From JALZKA01 sp963701205 (lineage in GTDB: Bacteria > Actinomycetota > Thermoleophilia > Solirubrobacterales > 70-9): DNA of 64,000 bases. Position 1 is the stretch's first letter, and every line of letters starts with the position of its first letter. A program made the position numbers and the translations under genes. The notes beneath the pieces were generated by a model. The model saw nothing but the letters and a program-made list of their open reading frames with translations, searched no databases and was not told the origin of the DNA. This document shows, one piece after another, positions 51,177 to 60,622 of the stretch. The stretch spans positions 1,798,001 to 1,862,000 of the forward strand of contig OY969575.1 of the NCBI GenBank assembly GCA_963701205.1, read 5' to 3'.

Positions 51177-52075
51177 TAGGAGCTAGGAGGTTCGGCCACC
51201 GGCGGTTCGGCGTGCTCGTCGGGTGATGGCATGGCGTGTTCGGGCAGAGTCTCCGGCTCGACCGCGTCAGGAACGAGACACGCGTGGCAGAAGTCTTCGC
51301 CGAACGGCGTCAGGTGGATGCTGCGCCTAACGATCCGGGCCCAGCGCACCGAGTGCATCGCCTCCAGCACGTCGGGCTGGGCCTCGACCACCTGGTATTG
51401 GAGGGCGTCGCGCAGCGTCTCGCGTGAAAACCAGACGAGTCCCAACCGGTAGAGGTTGTTCAGGTAGGCCGGGACCTGTTCGGGGTAGCGCAGGCCAGCC
51501 CGCGCGCCGATCATGGTCAGTCCAGGCGCGATCAGGTGCGAGCTGATGAATCCGGCCGGGCCGCCCGTGCGTACATCGACGCTGGGTTGAGGGCCCTGGC
51601 TCAACAGCAGCATCAGGACCCGGCCCTCGTCGGGGGCGAGCTCGCTCAGGATCCGCTGATAGGCGGGATGGCCCTGTTCCTCGTTCCAAACATCGCGCGA
51701 GCGGCGCATCAAAGCGTCGCCTTCTTCCTGAAGGCTCGGTCGCGGGGCCGCGCGTGTACCTGACCCGGCGCTGACCATGCGGGAGACGGCATCGCTGGCG
51801 GACTTGAGGGTTTCGGACGAGGCCGTCGCGTCGCGAACGCGCCTATCCACGCCACTCACCTGGGCGAGTTCGCGGGCGGCCTTCTCGGCGTCCCCGGCGA
51901 GCAGACGGGCCGCGTCCGGAGTAAGCGCATCGAACACACGACGACCGGTGCGCAGGTAGGTCTGGATTCCCCATTCGGCGGTGTGCCAAGTCGCCGACGC
52001 TGCCACCCGAAGCATTCCGGGGATGTCGTCGCTGCCCGCGGAATCGCGTCCGTGGTCTGGGTCGTGGGCGCTCAT
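51176..52075 (-). CDS. Abi-alpha/DUF4393-like protein
   Basis: A 299-residue soluble protein. The N-half is helical and charged (DAVSRMVSAG region); the C-half has the layout I associate with the abortive infection alpha (DUF4393) family: HPAYQRILSELAPDEGRVLMLL, a middle YLNNLYRLGLVWF segment and a closing HLTPFGEDFCHACL. Members are thought to act in phage response, but direct evidence here is lacking. Its start overlaps the DUF445 stop by 4 nt, so the two are coupled. Confidence 0.6.
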   Translation of the reverse strand: MSAHDPDHGRDSAGSDDIPGMLRVAASATWHTAEWGIQTYLRTGRRVFDALTPDAARLLAGDAEKAARELAQVSGVDRRVRDATASSETLKSASDAVSRMVSAGSGTRAAPRPSLQEEGDALMRRSRDVWNEEQGHPAYQRILSELAPDEGRVLMLLLSQGPQPSVDVRTGGPAGFISSHLIAPGLTMIGARAGLRYPEQVPAYLNNLYRLGLVWFSRETLRDALQYQVVEAQPDVLEAMHSVRWARIVRRSIHLTPFGEDFCHACLVPDAVEPETLPEHAMPSPDEHAEPPVAEPPSS

Positions 52076-53400
52076 CCGCCGCTCACCCCGAAGATCGCGA
52101 GGTGAAGGAAGCCGCCGGCAAGTCCCATGATCGCGCCGTGGGCGTAGAGCATCCACTCATCTTCCTTGATCGCGGACCGCAGCATCTCGACGAAGTCGTG
52201 GTAGGGCATCTCGCGCGTCCGCGCCGTGATCAGCGCCCGGATCTTGTCGCTTTGGCGCTTTGAGAAGGCGGGGTCGCGAAACGGGCTGATCGTCCGGTCC
52301 ACCGCTTCCAGCGCGAACGAGTCGCGGATCGAGTCGAACTCCCGGGTGCCGACTGCGACGCGGGCTGCCGCCCGCGCCGGCCCGGCGGCGCGGTCGATGG
52401 CGGGTTGCATCGCGGTCGCGAGCATCTGCCGTGTGCGATCGCCGCGGGGGCCGTCCATCAGCGTGTTGCCAATGTTCTCGAGGGTCACCACATCGTCGGC
52501 GATGATTCCGGCGTACACGCCCGCGACCTCGTTTTGACGGCGCAGAAAGAGACCGTGCAGCTTGAACGGCCCGATTCGCCGTGGCTCGACCGGCTCGAAG
52601 ATCAGCTGCATGCCGAGCAGGTTCGTGGTCCAGCCGACGAACACGCCGAGAATCGGGAGCAGCCACCACTGGTGGAAGGTGTGGTCGAGGAAGGCCACGG
52701 GAACGCCCAGCAGGAATCCGAAAATGAAGCCGAAGTTGACCATCAGCCGCAGTTCCCGCTTGCCGATGTCGCGAAAGATCCGCACGACCAGTTCGGGGTT
52801 CTGCTCGAAGTGGTCGATCACCATCAGCTTCGGGTCCAGGAGCTGGTTGATGTGGACCCCGATCTCGTCGGTGATGTCGCGAACGATCTCCGGGAGCTGC
52901 TGCTTGACGCGTTCATAGACGGCGTCCTTGACCCGGTCCGGCAAGTTCTCCCACAGCTCAGGCTGCTCGCGGGTCATCACGTCGTTGACGACCTCTGGGA
53001 TCTGGGGCTCGAACATCGTCACGATGTGCTCAGCGATCTGGTCGGGCTCAAGCTGTTGGTAGAACTCCGCCGCGGTGCCGAGCTTGGAGATCGCCTTGTC
53101 CGAGGCGATGCTCCCCATCTTCGCCGCCCGGGCCGGGACGATTCCCTGCCAGCCGACGCCGCCCTGCATCATCCCCGGCACCTCCTGGAGCTTGCGCGGC
53201 AGCAGCGTCGCGAGCTCGCGCAGGCCGGGGATTCGGAAGCCGTGAAACCGGATCGGGTTGAAAAGCATGATCAACCCGGTCCAGTTGATCAGCCAGCCGA
53301 TGACGGCCGTAAAGACCGGAATCGACGCGATTGCCACCCAGTCGGTTTCGGCGTTCTCGGCCGCAGCCAATAGCGGCACGGCGAAGTCCAGCGCAGCCAT
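52072..53400 (-). CDS. DUF445 family membrane protein
   Basis: A 442-residue protein. An N-terminal hydrophobic pair (VFTAVIGWLINWTGLIMLFNPI), a long helical soluble region (70-210), a second membrane pair (FGFIFGFLLGVPVAFLDHTFHQWWLLPILGVFVGWTTNLLG is split by a short loop) and a C-terminal helix (GAIMGLAGGFLHLAIFG) match DUF445. A duplicated NW/NL-LGMQLIF or LIMLFNPI-type motif after each helix pair is typical. Role unknown. It overlaps genes on both sides by 1-4 nt. Confidence 0.85.
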   Translation of the reverse strand: MAALDFAVPLLAAAENAETDWVAIASIPVFTAVIGWLINWTGLIMLFNPIRFHGFRIPGLRELATLLPRKLQEVPGMMQGGVGWQGIVPARAAKMGSIASDKAISKLGTAAEFYQQLEPDQIAEHIVTMFEPQIPEVVNDVMTREQPELWENLPDRVKDAVYERVKQQLPEIVRDITDEIGVHINQLLDPKLMVIDHFEQNPELVVRIFRDIGKRELRLMVNFGFIFGFLLGVPVAFLDHTFHQWWLLPILGVFVGWTTNLLGMQLIFEPVEPRRIGPFKLHGLFLRRQNEVAGVYAGIIADDVVTLENIGNTLMDGPRGDRTRQMLATAMQPAIDRAAGPARAAARVAVGTREFDSIRDSFALEAVDRTISPFRDPAFSKRQSDKIRALITARTREMPYHDFVEMLRSAIKEDEWMLYAHGAIMGLAGGFLHLAIFGVSGG

Positions 53401-53615
53401 CAGCCAGCCACGGCATCCAGTCCGTCGAGAACACCCTTCACCGCAGGCACGCTACCGCTTTTCCAAAGCGTCGTCGCAACCAGCGTGAAGGCCCAAAAAG
53501 TCAGGTAGGTTGCCGCGATCAGGGCGATCGCAGCCAGACTCGGCTCCGGAGCATGGAGAACGATTCCTCCCGGTCTTTGGATCGACCGCGTCGGGGGCAT
53601 GATCTCGCTCGCCAT
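53400..53615 (-). CDS. small single-helix membrane protein
   Basis: A frame of up to 71 residues with one clear membrane helix (AAIALIAATYLTFWAFTLVATTLW) and a short Gly/Asp/Val-rich tail. Its stop overlaps the DUF445 start by 1-4 nt, as coupled genes do. The start overlaps that of yrbEA on the other strand (ATG 53615 or ATG 53600), so coding is likely but not certain. Confidence 0.45.
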   Translation of the reverse strand: MASEIMPPTRSIQRPGGIVLHAPEPSLAAIALIAATYLTFWAFTLVATTLWKSGSVPAVKGVLDGLDAVAG

Positions 53616-54342
53616 TCAGGCGGCGGGACAGCTGGTGCGCCCCGGGCTTCCGTGGCGGACCGAGTTCACACGCCAGTACGCGTTCTCGCTGACGATCACG
53701 CTCGCCTCCGCAACGGTGGTCTCGTTCGTAATCGGCTTCAGCTCGGTGGGAATCCAGGGCGGCTCGCTCGCGTCGGCCTTCGGGGCGATCGACAGGATCT
53801 CGTCCGTCGCTCCGGTGGCGTTCCTGCGCGAGCTGGGCCCGATCCTGACGAGCGCGATCGTCGCAGGCACGCTCGGTTCGACGATCACGGCCGAGCTTGG
53901 CGCCCGCAAGATTCGCGAGGAGTTGATGGCGCTCGAAGTTCTCGGCATCAACCCGGTCCGAAACCTCGTCCTGCCCAGGGTTATCGCCTTGATCGTGATG
54001 ATGCCGGTGCTGAACCTCATCACCTTCTGGGCGGGCGTCGTCGGTGTCTTCTGCGCGGCCGTCTTTCTCTACGGGGCCACCCCTGCCGCGTTCATGGAGA
54101 ACCTGTTCCTGCTGACGAACTTCATCGACCTTTGGTCCAGCGTGCTCAAGGTAGCGCTGTTCGGCGGCATGATCGGCATCATCGCGTCGTTCAAGGGCCT
54201 GGGGGTGGAGGGCGGAACCGAGGGCGTCGGCAAGGCGGTCAACGAGTCGGTCGTCACCTGCCTGGTCGCGATCTTCATGGTCTCCGTCGTCTACACCATG
54301 CTCTTTCAGGCGCTCTACCCCGAGGTCAACTACGGAGGATGA
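53599..54342 (+). CDS. YrbEA-type permease of an Mce lipid transporter (MlaE family)
   Basis: A 247-residue permease with five to six helices. The MlaE/YrbE core is intact: FLRELGPILTSAIVAGTLGSTI and ELGARKIREELMALEVLGINP, containing the Glu-rich coupling segment that meets the ATPase. It is the first gene of an eight-gene operon with almost no gaps; each junction overlaps by a few bases. No ATPase (MceG/Mkl) gene is in the window, as is usual in actinobacteria, where one ATPase serves several operons. Confidence 0.94.
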   Translation: MISLAIQAAGQLVRPGLPWRTEFTRQYAFSLTITLASATVVSFVIGFSSVGIQGGSLASAFGAIDRISSVAPVAFLRELGPILTSAIVAGTLGSTITAELGARKIREELMALEVLGINPVRNLVLPRVIALIVMMPVLNLITFWAGVVGVFCAAVFLYGATPAAFMENLFLLTNFIDLWSSVLKVALFGGMIGIIASFKGLGVEGGTEGVGKAVNESVVTCLVAIFMVSVVYTMLFQALYPEVNYGG

Positions 54343-55184
54343 GCGGGCGGGGGGAAAATCAACGGGCGGAGCGCAGCGCGACCGAACGGATCCGGCTTGC
54401 GCTGGAGGGGCCGCAACGCGTTCCGGTAGTTGACGCCGCCGGGGAGTACGCACATTTCCTTTGGCGCGGGCTGCGGGGTATGCGCGGCGTCGCCAGCTAC
54501 GGCGACGAGGTCCTGCGCCAGGGCGCCCTGATCGCGCTCGGCAGCGTCTTGGTGATCGTCTGGATGAGCTTTCTGACCGGGGCCGTTTGCGGCGTCACCG
54601 GGACGGCGATTGCGCGTGCCATTGGCGCCGGCGTTGCCGGTCCGATCTTCAGCGCCTTTTGCACGACGCGTGAGGTCTTTCCGTTCATCTTCGGATTCAT
54701 CGTCGCGGCCAAGATCGGCGGCGGCATCGTCGCTCAGCTCGGCGCGATGCGCGTCTCGGAGGAGGTTGACGCGATCGAGGTGATGGGGATCTCGTCGATC
54801 ACCTATCTGATCTCCACGCGAATGCTCGCCGTGCTGCTGATGATCCCGGTCGCCTATCTGGTCGGCTGGGCGGCGGCGCAGGGTGGCGCCTGGCTGGCGT
54901 CACTGGTTCGCGGTGCCGAGGTTTCGCAGGGAACCTGGGAATTCGCGTTCTATACCGCGATCGACCCCGTGGATCTCATCTACTCGGTGACCAAGGGCCT
55001 CATCCTGTCGTTTTCCGTGATCGCGACCGCGCTCTATTACGGCTACCGGGTTCGCGGCGGGCCCGTGGAGGTGGGCGAGGCGGTAGCGCGATCGATGGCG
55101 GTCAACTTGCTGACGGTCACGGTCTTGAACATGATCTTGACCTTCATCTTCTGGGGCTTCAACCCGAACCTTCCGGTGGCATGA
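54339..55184 (+). CDS. YrbEB-type permease of an Mce lipid transporter
   Basis: A 281-residue permease, partner of YrbEA in the membrane dimer. It has an N-terminal hydrophilic leader of about 50 residues, then helices with FCTTREVFPFIFGFIVAAKIGGGI and QLGAMRVSEEVDAIEVMGISS, the same coupling motif as in the first permease. ATG 54339 overlaps the previous stop (ATGA). The frame is open well upstream but only as a shadow of yrbEA. Confidence 0.94.
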   Translation: MSGRGENQRAERSATERIRLALEGPQRVPVVDAAGEYAHFLWRGLRGMRGVASYGDEVLRQGALIALGSVLVIVWMSFLTGAVCGVTGTAIARAIGAGVAGPIFSAFCTTREVFPFIFGFIVAAKIGGGIVAQLGAMRVSEEVDAIEVMGISSITYLISTRMLAVLLMIPVAYLVGWAAAQGGAWLASLVRGAEVSQGTWEFAFYTAIDPVDLIYSVTKGLILSFSVIATALYYGYRVRGGPVEVGEAVARSMAVNLLTVTVLNMILTFIFWGFNPNLPVA

Positions 55185-56482
55185 GCTCCCGGGGCAGACA
55201 ACGCCAGCTCGCGGTCGGCGGGGTGGGCGCGCTGTTCGTCGGGCTGATCATCGCGATCGGCGGCGCCAGCGGCAGCTACCAGGTCAACGCGGTCTTCGAG
55301 GATGTTCGTGGCCTGATCAAGGGCGGGGAGGTGACGGCTGGCGCAGAGACGGTGGGGTCGGTCGCGGATGTGACGATTGGCGACGACGGTCTGCCCGTCG
55401 TGACGATGGAGATCGACAGCGATTTCAGGCTGCGTCAGGGCGCGTTCGCCAATATCCGCCTGGCCTCGAACCTCGGCGGTGTCAACCGTTTCATCGAACT
55501 TGACCCCGGTACGGGAGACGAGCTTGGCGAGGGGGCGACGCTCGGTCCGAGCCAAACGGATCACCCCATCGACCTCGATATCGCGGTCTCCGATTTGAAC
55601 CCGAAGACCCGCAACGATATCGCCGCCGTACTGGCAGGGCTTGATGCCGCGGTCAAGGGCCGCGGTGACGATCTGGCCCGGGGCCTGCGCAACTCGGGCG
55701 CCGCGCTGATCGAGACAGCGGAGTTGCTGCGCCAGGTCAACAGCGATCAGCTGGCATTGACGACGCTTGTTCGCGAGGCCCGGAGCGTGGTTGGCGCGCT
55801 TGCCCAAAGCCCCGCTGATCTTGGCGCGGCCGCAGCGAACACCGCACTGCTCTTGGCGCAGACCGAGCACCGTCAGTCCGAGCTCGGGCGCACTGCCCGA
55901 GCGCTCGCTCCGGGCCTGCGCGGCGCGCGCGAGTCGCTCGACCTTTTGAACGAGGGCATTCCGCGCCTGACGGACCTGGCGGTTGCGTCGGGCCCGGCGA
56001 TTGCGGAAATCGGGCCGACGGCGCGCGTTGTTGGCCCGGCGGTCGATGCGTTGCGGCCGATGCTGGTCGAGGCCCAGGCACTCGTCGCCGACACTCCCGC
56101 CCAGCTGCGCTTGCTGCGCCCCGTGGTCAAGGCGATTCAGCCGGTTGTCGCCCGCCTAGACCCGCTGCTCGAGGGCGCCGGCCCGCTCAGCGACTACTTG
56201 CGGGTCTACGGGCCCGAGGCGGTCAACTTCTTTGTGTTGTGGGGCGACGCGATGTCGAATTTCGACGCCGCCGGCAATGTCTCGCGGCTCGGCTTTCACA
56301 CGATCACGGCAGAAACACACACAAACACGATCGGCCCGTCCGACGGACCGGTGGCGGGGCGCTTGGCGCCACCGTACATCCGCACGCCTGGGACGAGCGC
56401 CGGGGTCGGCGAGGCCTGGGATGACTACTGGAAGAGCTTCATCAGCGGTGGCAAGCGCGCGGAAGAGCTGGTCCAGCCATGA
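55181..56482 (+). CDS. Mce protein 1 (lipid-binding, MCE domain)
   Basis: A 433-residue protein: membrane anchor (about 9-27), MCE domain (about 32-115; DVRGLIKGGEVTAGAETVGSV is the usual start of the fold) and a long helical tail with heptad-like spacing (about 130-350). Six of these should form a hexamer or tube that shuttles hydrophobic lipids across the envelope to the permeases. It ends in a Pro/Gly-rich segment with WDDYWKSF. Confidence 0.92.
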   Translation: MSSRGRQRQLAVGGVGALFVGLIIAIGGASGSYQVNAVFEDVRGLIKGGEVTAGAETVGSVADVTIGDDGLPVVTMEIDSDFRLRQGAFANIRLASNLGGVNRFIELDPGTGDELGEGATLGPSQTDHPIDLDIAVSDLNPKTRNDIAAVLAGLDAAVKGRGDDLARGLRNSGAALIETAELLRQVNSDQLALTTLVREARSVVGALAQSPADLGAAAANTALLLAQTEHRQSELGRTARALAPGLRGARESLDLLNEGIPRLTDLAVASGPAIAEIGPTARVVGPAVDALRPMLVEAQALVADTPAQLRLLRPVVKAIQPVVARLDPLLEGAGPLSDYLRVYGPEAVNFFVLWGDAMSNFDAAGNVSRLGFHTITAETHTNTIGPSDGPVAGRLAPPYIRTPGTSAGVGEAWDDYWKSFISGGKRAEELVQP

Positions 56483-58053
56483 ATGCATTGATCGCCAAGG
56501 GCACCGCAATCGTGACCGGGTTCCTCGCGCTGAGCGCGGTTGCGGCCGTGTACGTGACGTCGAAGCCCGACCTGTTGCGTGGAGGGCACGAGGTTGGCGC
56601 TCAGTTCGAGGATGCCTATCCGCTGCTCGAAGGCATGCACGTGCGCGTTGACGGCGCCGTGGCGGGCACCGTCAAGGACATCTCGCTCGGTGAGGGCAAG
56701 GCCAATATCACCATGCAGCTCTTTGACGGCACCAAGGTGCCGCGATCGGACGCGATCGCGACGATCCGGCCCGAGGACATCACCGGCGACACATACGTCT
56801 CGCTGACCATGGGCGCGGCCCCCGACCTCTTGACGAACGAGTGCGATAGCGACTTCGTCGGAGAAATACCGTGCGTCGGGACGGCGGACACGATGAACGC
56901 CCCCCGCTTCGATGACCTGTTGAACGCGTTCAATCAGCCGGTGCGTCAAGGCCTGGAGATCCTGTTCGTTCAGCTCGGTCGCACTCTGGAGGGCCGAGGG
57001 GAGGATGTCAACACCGCTGCGCTTGGGCTGCGGGACGGGATCGCCGCCGCCGACACAGCGCTCGCCGAGGTCAACTCCCAAAACGATGCGCTTGGCCTGC
57101 TGGTGGCCGACGCCGCGAATGTGACCGGCCAGGCCGCGGCGCGCGAACAGGAGCTCGGGACGACGATCGACTCGTTCGCCGCCACCGTGAATACGACGGC
57201 TGAGCATCTGCCGGCGCTCGACGAAGGACTTGCCCGGGCACCCGAGGTGATCGGGCGCGCGCGCGGGACCTTGGCCAAGCTGTCGGCGACGACCGGCGCG
57301 TCGCTGCCGCTCGCCCGCACGGTCGCCGACGCCGCTCCGCAACTGGCGGTCCTTGCCGCGCGGTTCGGGCCATTCCTCGACGACGCGATCCTGATCATCG
57401 ACGATGTTGAGCCGACGCTGGATTTGGTGCGCAAGCTCCTGGTCGCCTCGTTGCCGACGCTCAAGGCGAGCCCGAAGCGGGTGTTCACGGCTCCCTTCGA
57501 CCTGACGGCCGCCCTGGGCGCGCTCCTCAACACGCTGGTCGGCGATCCGACCCTGATCGATTCGCTGTTTTCCGCCGATTGCTACGGCGGTCGGGTTGCT
57601 GGCTGCGATTCAAGTGACGACTTCGGCCTCGGCGCCGTCGCCGTCCAGGGCGGCAACGCGGCGGGCTTCCCAACCAACGATCCGGAACGGTTCTTCGTGC
57701 GCGCCTCCGCGGTTCCGAGCTGCGAGACATTCGGCGTCCCGATCGGGCCCGGATGCCTTGAGGATGTGCTCCTGAACCTCGACAACCTGGTTGGCTTCTT
57801 TCCGCTCTCAAGCGCCCAGCGCCAGCCCGCGCGTACCCGGGGTGGGACGGCGTCGCCCGCTCCGCCAGTCACGATTCCCTCGCTCGTGCCGGACCTTCCC
57901 CGCGCCCTTGGGGCGTTGCAAAAGAAGTTGCCCATTCCCGGCTTGCCAAAGCTCGGCAAAGGCAAGGACAAAGGCAAGGACAGGGGCAAGGGCAAGGACA
58001 AGGACAAGGGCGGATCCGTCGCCGACCTCCTCGAGTTCCTGTTGGGGCCGTGA
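56479..58053 (+). CDS. Mce protein 2, with Lys/Gly-rich tail
   Basis: A 524-residue Mce protein, the longest of the six. Anchor at about 10-29, MCE domain 38-120 with an inserted Cys pair (NECDSDFVGEIPCVG), helical tail to about 370, a Cys-containing C-terminal domain (CYGGRVAGCDSSDDFG) and finally a low-complexity run of Gly-Lys-Asp repeats (about 490-512) before a terminal helix. The tail could bind peptidoglycan, nucleotide-like polyanions or acidic envelope polymers; that is conjecture. Overlap with the genes on each side is 4 nt. Confidence 0.92.
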   Translation: MNALIAKGTAIVTGFLALSAVAAVYVTSKPDLLRGGHEVGAQFEDAYPLLEGMHVRVDGAVAGTVKDISLGEGKANITMQLFDGTKVPRSDAIATIRPEDITGDTYVSLTMGAAPDLLTNECDSDFVGEIPCVGTADTMNAPRFDDLLNAFNQPVRQGLEILFVQLGRTLEGRGEDVNTAALGLRDGIAAADTALAEVNSQNDALGLLVADAANVTGQAAAREQELGTTIDSFAATVNTTAEHLPALDEGLARAPEVIGRARGTLAKLSATTGASLPLARTVADAAPQLAVLAARFGPFLDDAILIIDDVEPTLDLVRKLLVASLPTLKASPKRVFTAPFDLTAALGALLNTLVGDPTLIDSLFSADCYGGRVAGCDSSDDFGLGAVAVQGGNAAGFPTNDPERFFVRASAVPSCETFGVPIGPGCLEDVLLNLDNLVGFFPLSSAQRQPARTRGGTASPAPPVTIPSLVPDLPRALGALQKKLPIPGLPKLGKGKDKGKDRGKGKDKDKGGSVADLLEFLLGP

Positions 58054-59333
58054 CGATGCGCAATCGCCTCTACAAAGTTTCGCGCCGCCTACAGGGCCAG
58101 ACCATGGCCCTTGGCCTGGTGGCGTGCGTGATCGGGGCTTTCTTCGCCTATCTCGCGTGGGCATCGATCAACGGCGTCCCGTTCCAGGATCGCTTCCAGT
58201 TCAAGGCGCTTGTCCCGTCGGACTCGCCGATCGTCCAGAACGCCGACGCGGTTCGAATCGCGGGGCGACTGGCCGGGCTTGTGACCGACGTCGAGCCGGG
58301 CCCTGAGCCTGGCTCAACCGAGATCTCGATGGATATCCGGCCCGGCTACGCCCCGATTGGCGAGGACGCCACCGTTACGGTCCGGGTCAAGTCCCTGATC
58401 TACTTGACATACGTCGAGATCGATCCGGGGAACCTCGACGAGCCGCTCGCAGAGGGCTCGACGTTGCCGCTGGCGCAGGGAGGGTCGAAGACCGACCTGC
58501 TTGAGGTCGTTCAGCTCTTCGACCGCAGCGCCCGGGATGCACTTTCGCGGGCAATCTTCGACGCGGGGGTGGGGGTCGCCGGTCGCGGTCCGGAGCTGAA
58601 CGCAGCGCTTCAGGACCTGCCGACGGTGACCGAGAACATGACGGCACAGCTTGAGGCGGCGACCAGCGAGCCCGGTGCGATCGCCCGCAACGTCCGCGGG
58701 GTCGCGCGCGTGGCGAGCGGGCTCACGGGCGAGCGTGACGACGACGTCTCTGGGTTGATCGGGTCGAGCAGCACGGTCCTCGGCGTGGTCGCCTCACGCC
58801 GCAATGAGCTGGGCGAGGCAATTGAGCTGTTCCCGCAGGTCAACGAGGAATTCCTGGCGACGGCGCCGCTACTGGATCCGGTTTTGGACGACGCGGCCGG
58901 TCTGGCTCGCGAGCTGGATCCGGTCTTGGCCAAGGTGGCCGCAACGTTGCCGGAGCTGAACGCGGTTCTCGCCAAGGGTGATGCGATCAGGCGCCAAACC
59001 GTGCGCCTCGGAGCGCTTTTGCGACCGGTCCTGATTCGGGCAACGCCGGTAATTCGCGGGCTTGAGACGACCGTGCTCGCCGTTGACGAGATGGCCGGCC
59101 CGCTGGACGAGCTCGTCACCGGGATCGCGGCCTACCGCCGCGACATCAAGCTGGGCTCGCAGCACCTGATCTCAGCCACCAGCGCGAAGTTCGCCCACAC
59201 CGAGCCGGATGGATCGGTGCCTCCAGGGCAGATGAGCTCATCGCTTCGATTCACGCCGATCTTCAGTTGCCACTCCAACCGCAATCCATATCCGGGGCCT
59301 GGCGGGGCGCACGGACAGGTGGCGCCATGCTGA
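58050..59333 (+). CDS. Mce protein 3
   Basis: A 427-residue Mce protein. Starts with a basic segment (MRNRLYKVSRRL), membrane anchor about 17-36, MCE domain about 45-125 (AVRIAGRLAGLVTDVEPGPEP, VKSLIYLTYVEIDPG), then helical tail. Its last bases overlap the next start by 7 nt. The ending is Gly/Pro-rich with one Cys. Confidence 0.92.
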   Translation: MTMRNRLYKVSRRLQGQTMALGLVACVIGAFFAYLAWASINGVPFQDRFQFKALVPSDSPIVQNADAVRIAGRLAGLVTDVEPGPEPGSTEISMDIRPGYAPIGEDATVTVRVKSLIYLTYVEIDPGNLDEPLAEGSTLPLAQGGSKTDLLEVVQLFDRSARDALSRAIFDAGVGVAGRGPELNAALQDLPTVTENMTAQLEAATSEPGAIARNVRGVARVASGLTGERDDDVSGLIGSSSTVLGVVASRRNELGEAIELFPQVNEEFLATAPLLDPVLDDAAGLARELDPVLAKVAATLPELNAVLAKGDAIRRQTVRLGALLRPVLIRATPVIRGLETTVLAVDEMAGPLDELVTGIAAYRRDIKLGSQHLISATSAKFAHTEPDGSVPPGQMSSSLRFTPIFSCHSNRNPYPGPGGAHGQVAPC

Positions 59334-60622
59334 GCGTCGCCAGACGTCGCGCATTGGGAGTCGCGGTCATCGTCGGCACCCTGGTCTTGGTGTTGTTGGC
59401 CGTGATTCGACCCGAACCGTTCAAGGATTCACGCACGATCGTCGCCGAGTTCGACCGGGTCCAAGGGCTGGGGCGGATCGACCGCAACGTCAGGATTGGC
59501 GGCGCCAACGTCGGCGTGGTCGGGGACGTCGTCCGGATTGACGACAGCGTGCAGATCGAGCTCAAGATCGAACCGGGCATCTCGGTTCGCAACGATGCGC
59601 GCGCGAACCTCCGCCCACATACGTTGTTCGAAGGGTCCGCCTTCGTGGATCTGCACCCCGGCAGTCCGAGCGCGCCTGAGCTGGGCGCCGACGAGATTAT
59701 CCCGAGCGGCCAAACGAGCACCTACACATCGCTCGATGAAGCGACGCGGCTCCTGAACGAGTCGAACCGCAAGAAGCTGAAGCGTCTCGTGGAATCGCAG
59801 CGAAAGATCCTGCGCGATGAGGGCGTCCGCGGGTTGCGCCGGATCCTTGCGGCGGCACCCGGGCTGTTTCGCAACACGGCGCCGACGGTGCACGCGTTGC
59901 GGGGTCCCGGGGGCGACGAGCTGATCGGCGCGATCTCAGGTCTCGCCAAGACCGCTGACGCCCTCGCGTCCGAGGAAGAGGATCTGCTGCCGTTCGTCCA
60001 GCACGCCAACCGGACCGTGGCGGCGCTGCGAGTTGACGACGGCGCTCCGCTTGACGATGTCTTGGTCGCCCTGCCGGATGCCCTCGAGAGTTTTGCGGCT
60101 GCGCGGATTCCACTGCGCGACCTGCTCAGCAGGATCAAGACCCTTTCGGTCGAGCTGCAGCCCATGGCGCGTGAGTTGGTGCCGCTGCTGCGCTCGGCGC
60201 AGCCGCTCCTGCGGCGTACGACCCCGATCATCCGCGACGCAACCCCGCTGATTGCCGGATTGCGAGTTGTACTCGCAAGGGTGAGCAGGGCAGCGCCGGC
60301 GCTCGAGAAGGCGATCGAAGCGTTGGCACCCGGCTCGCGGGTCCTGGTGAACCGAGTGCTTCCGGCGTTTAACGCGACCAGCCGCAACGGCCTGCCCGTG
60401 TACGCGCAGCTAGCGATGGCGTTCTCGTCCACCTCGTCAACCGGGCGCTCGTTCCAGACGCCCCAGCAGAGTCCCAATAACGGCCACATCGTGCGCGTAG
60501 CGGCCCACGTCAACGCGGGCCAGGGGCTTGGCGGACTGCTGCTGCCGCCGTGTTCGTCGATCGCCGCTATCAACCAGACGCTTGCCGATCAACTCGAGCT
60601 TGAGGGGCTTTGCAACCCATGA
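59327..60622 (+). CDS. Mce protein 4
   Basis: A 431-residue Mce protein: anchor about 10-27, MCE domain about 36-115 (LGRIDRNVRIGGANVGVVGDV, NLRPHTLFEGSAFVDLHPG), helical tail to about 345, and a Ser/Thr/Asn-rich end with two Cys (PPCSSIAAINQ and ELEGLCNP). ATG 59327 was chosen over an earlier frame that overlaps mce3. Stop overlaps the next ATG (ATGA). Confidence 0.92.
   Translation: MLSVARRRALGVAVIVGTLVLVLLAVIRPEPFKDSRTIVAEFDRVQGLGRIDRNVRIGGANVGVVGDVVRIDDSVQIELKIEPGISVRNDARANLRPHTLFEGSAFVDLHPGSPSAPELGADEIIPSGQTSTYTSLDEATRLLNESNRKKLKRLVESQRKILRDEGVRGLRRILAAAPGLFRNTAPTVHALRGPGGDELIGAISGLAKTADALASEEEDLLPFVQHANRTVAALRVDDGAPLDDVLVALPDALESFAAARIPLRDLLSRIKTLSVELQPMARELVPLLRSAQPLLRRTTPIIRDATPLIAGLRVVLARVSRAAPALEKAIEALAPGSRVLVNRVLPAFNATSRNGLPVYAQLAMAFSSTSSTGRSFQTPQQSPNNGHIVRVAAHVNAGQGLGGLLLPPCSSIAAINQTLADQLELEGLCNP

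Noticed and set aside
53331..54338. 336-codon upstream extension of yrbEB
   Set aside because: It is a shadow of yrbEA in another frame, rich in Arg and without membrane pattern; ATG 54339 gives the normal permease length.
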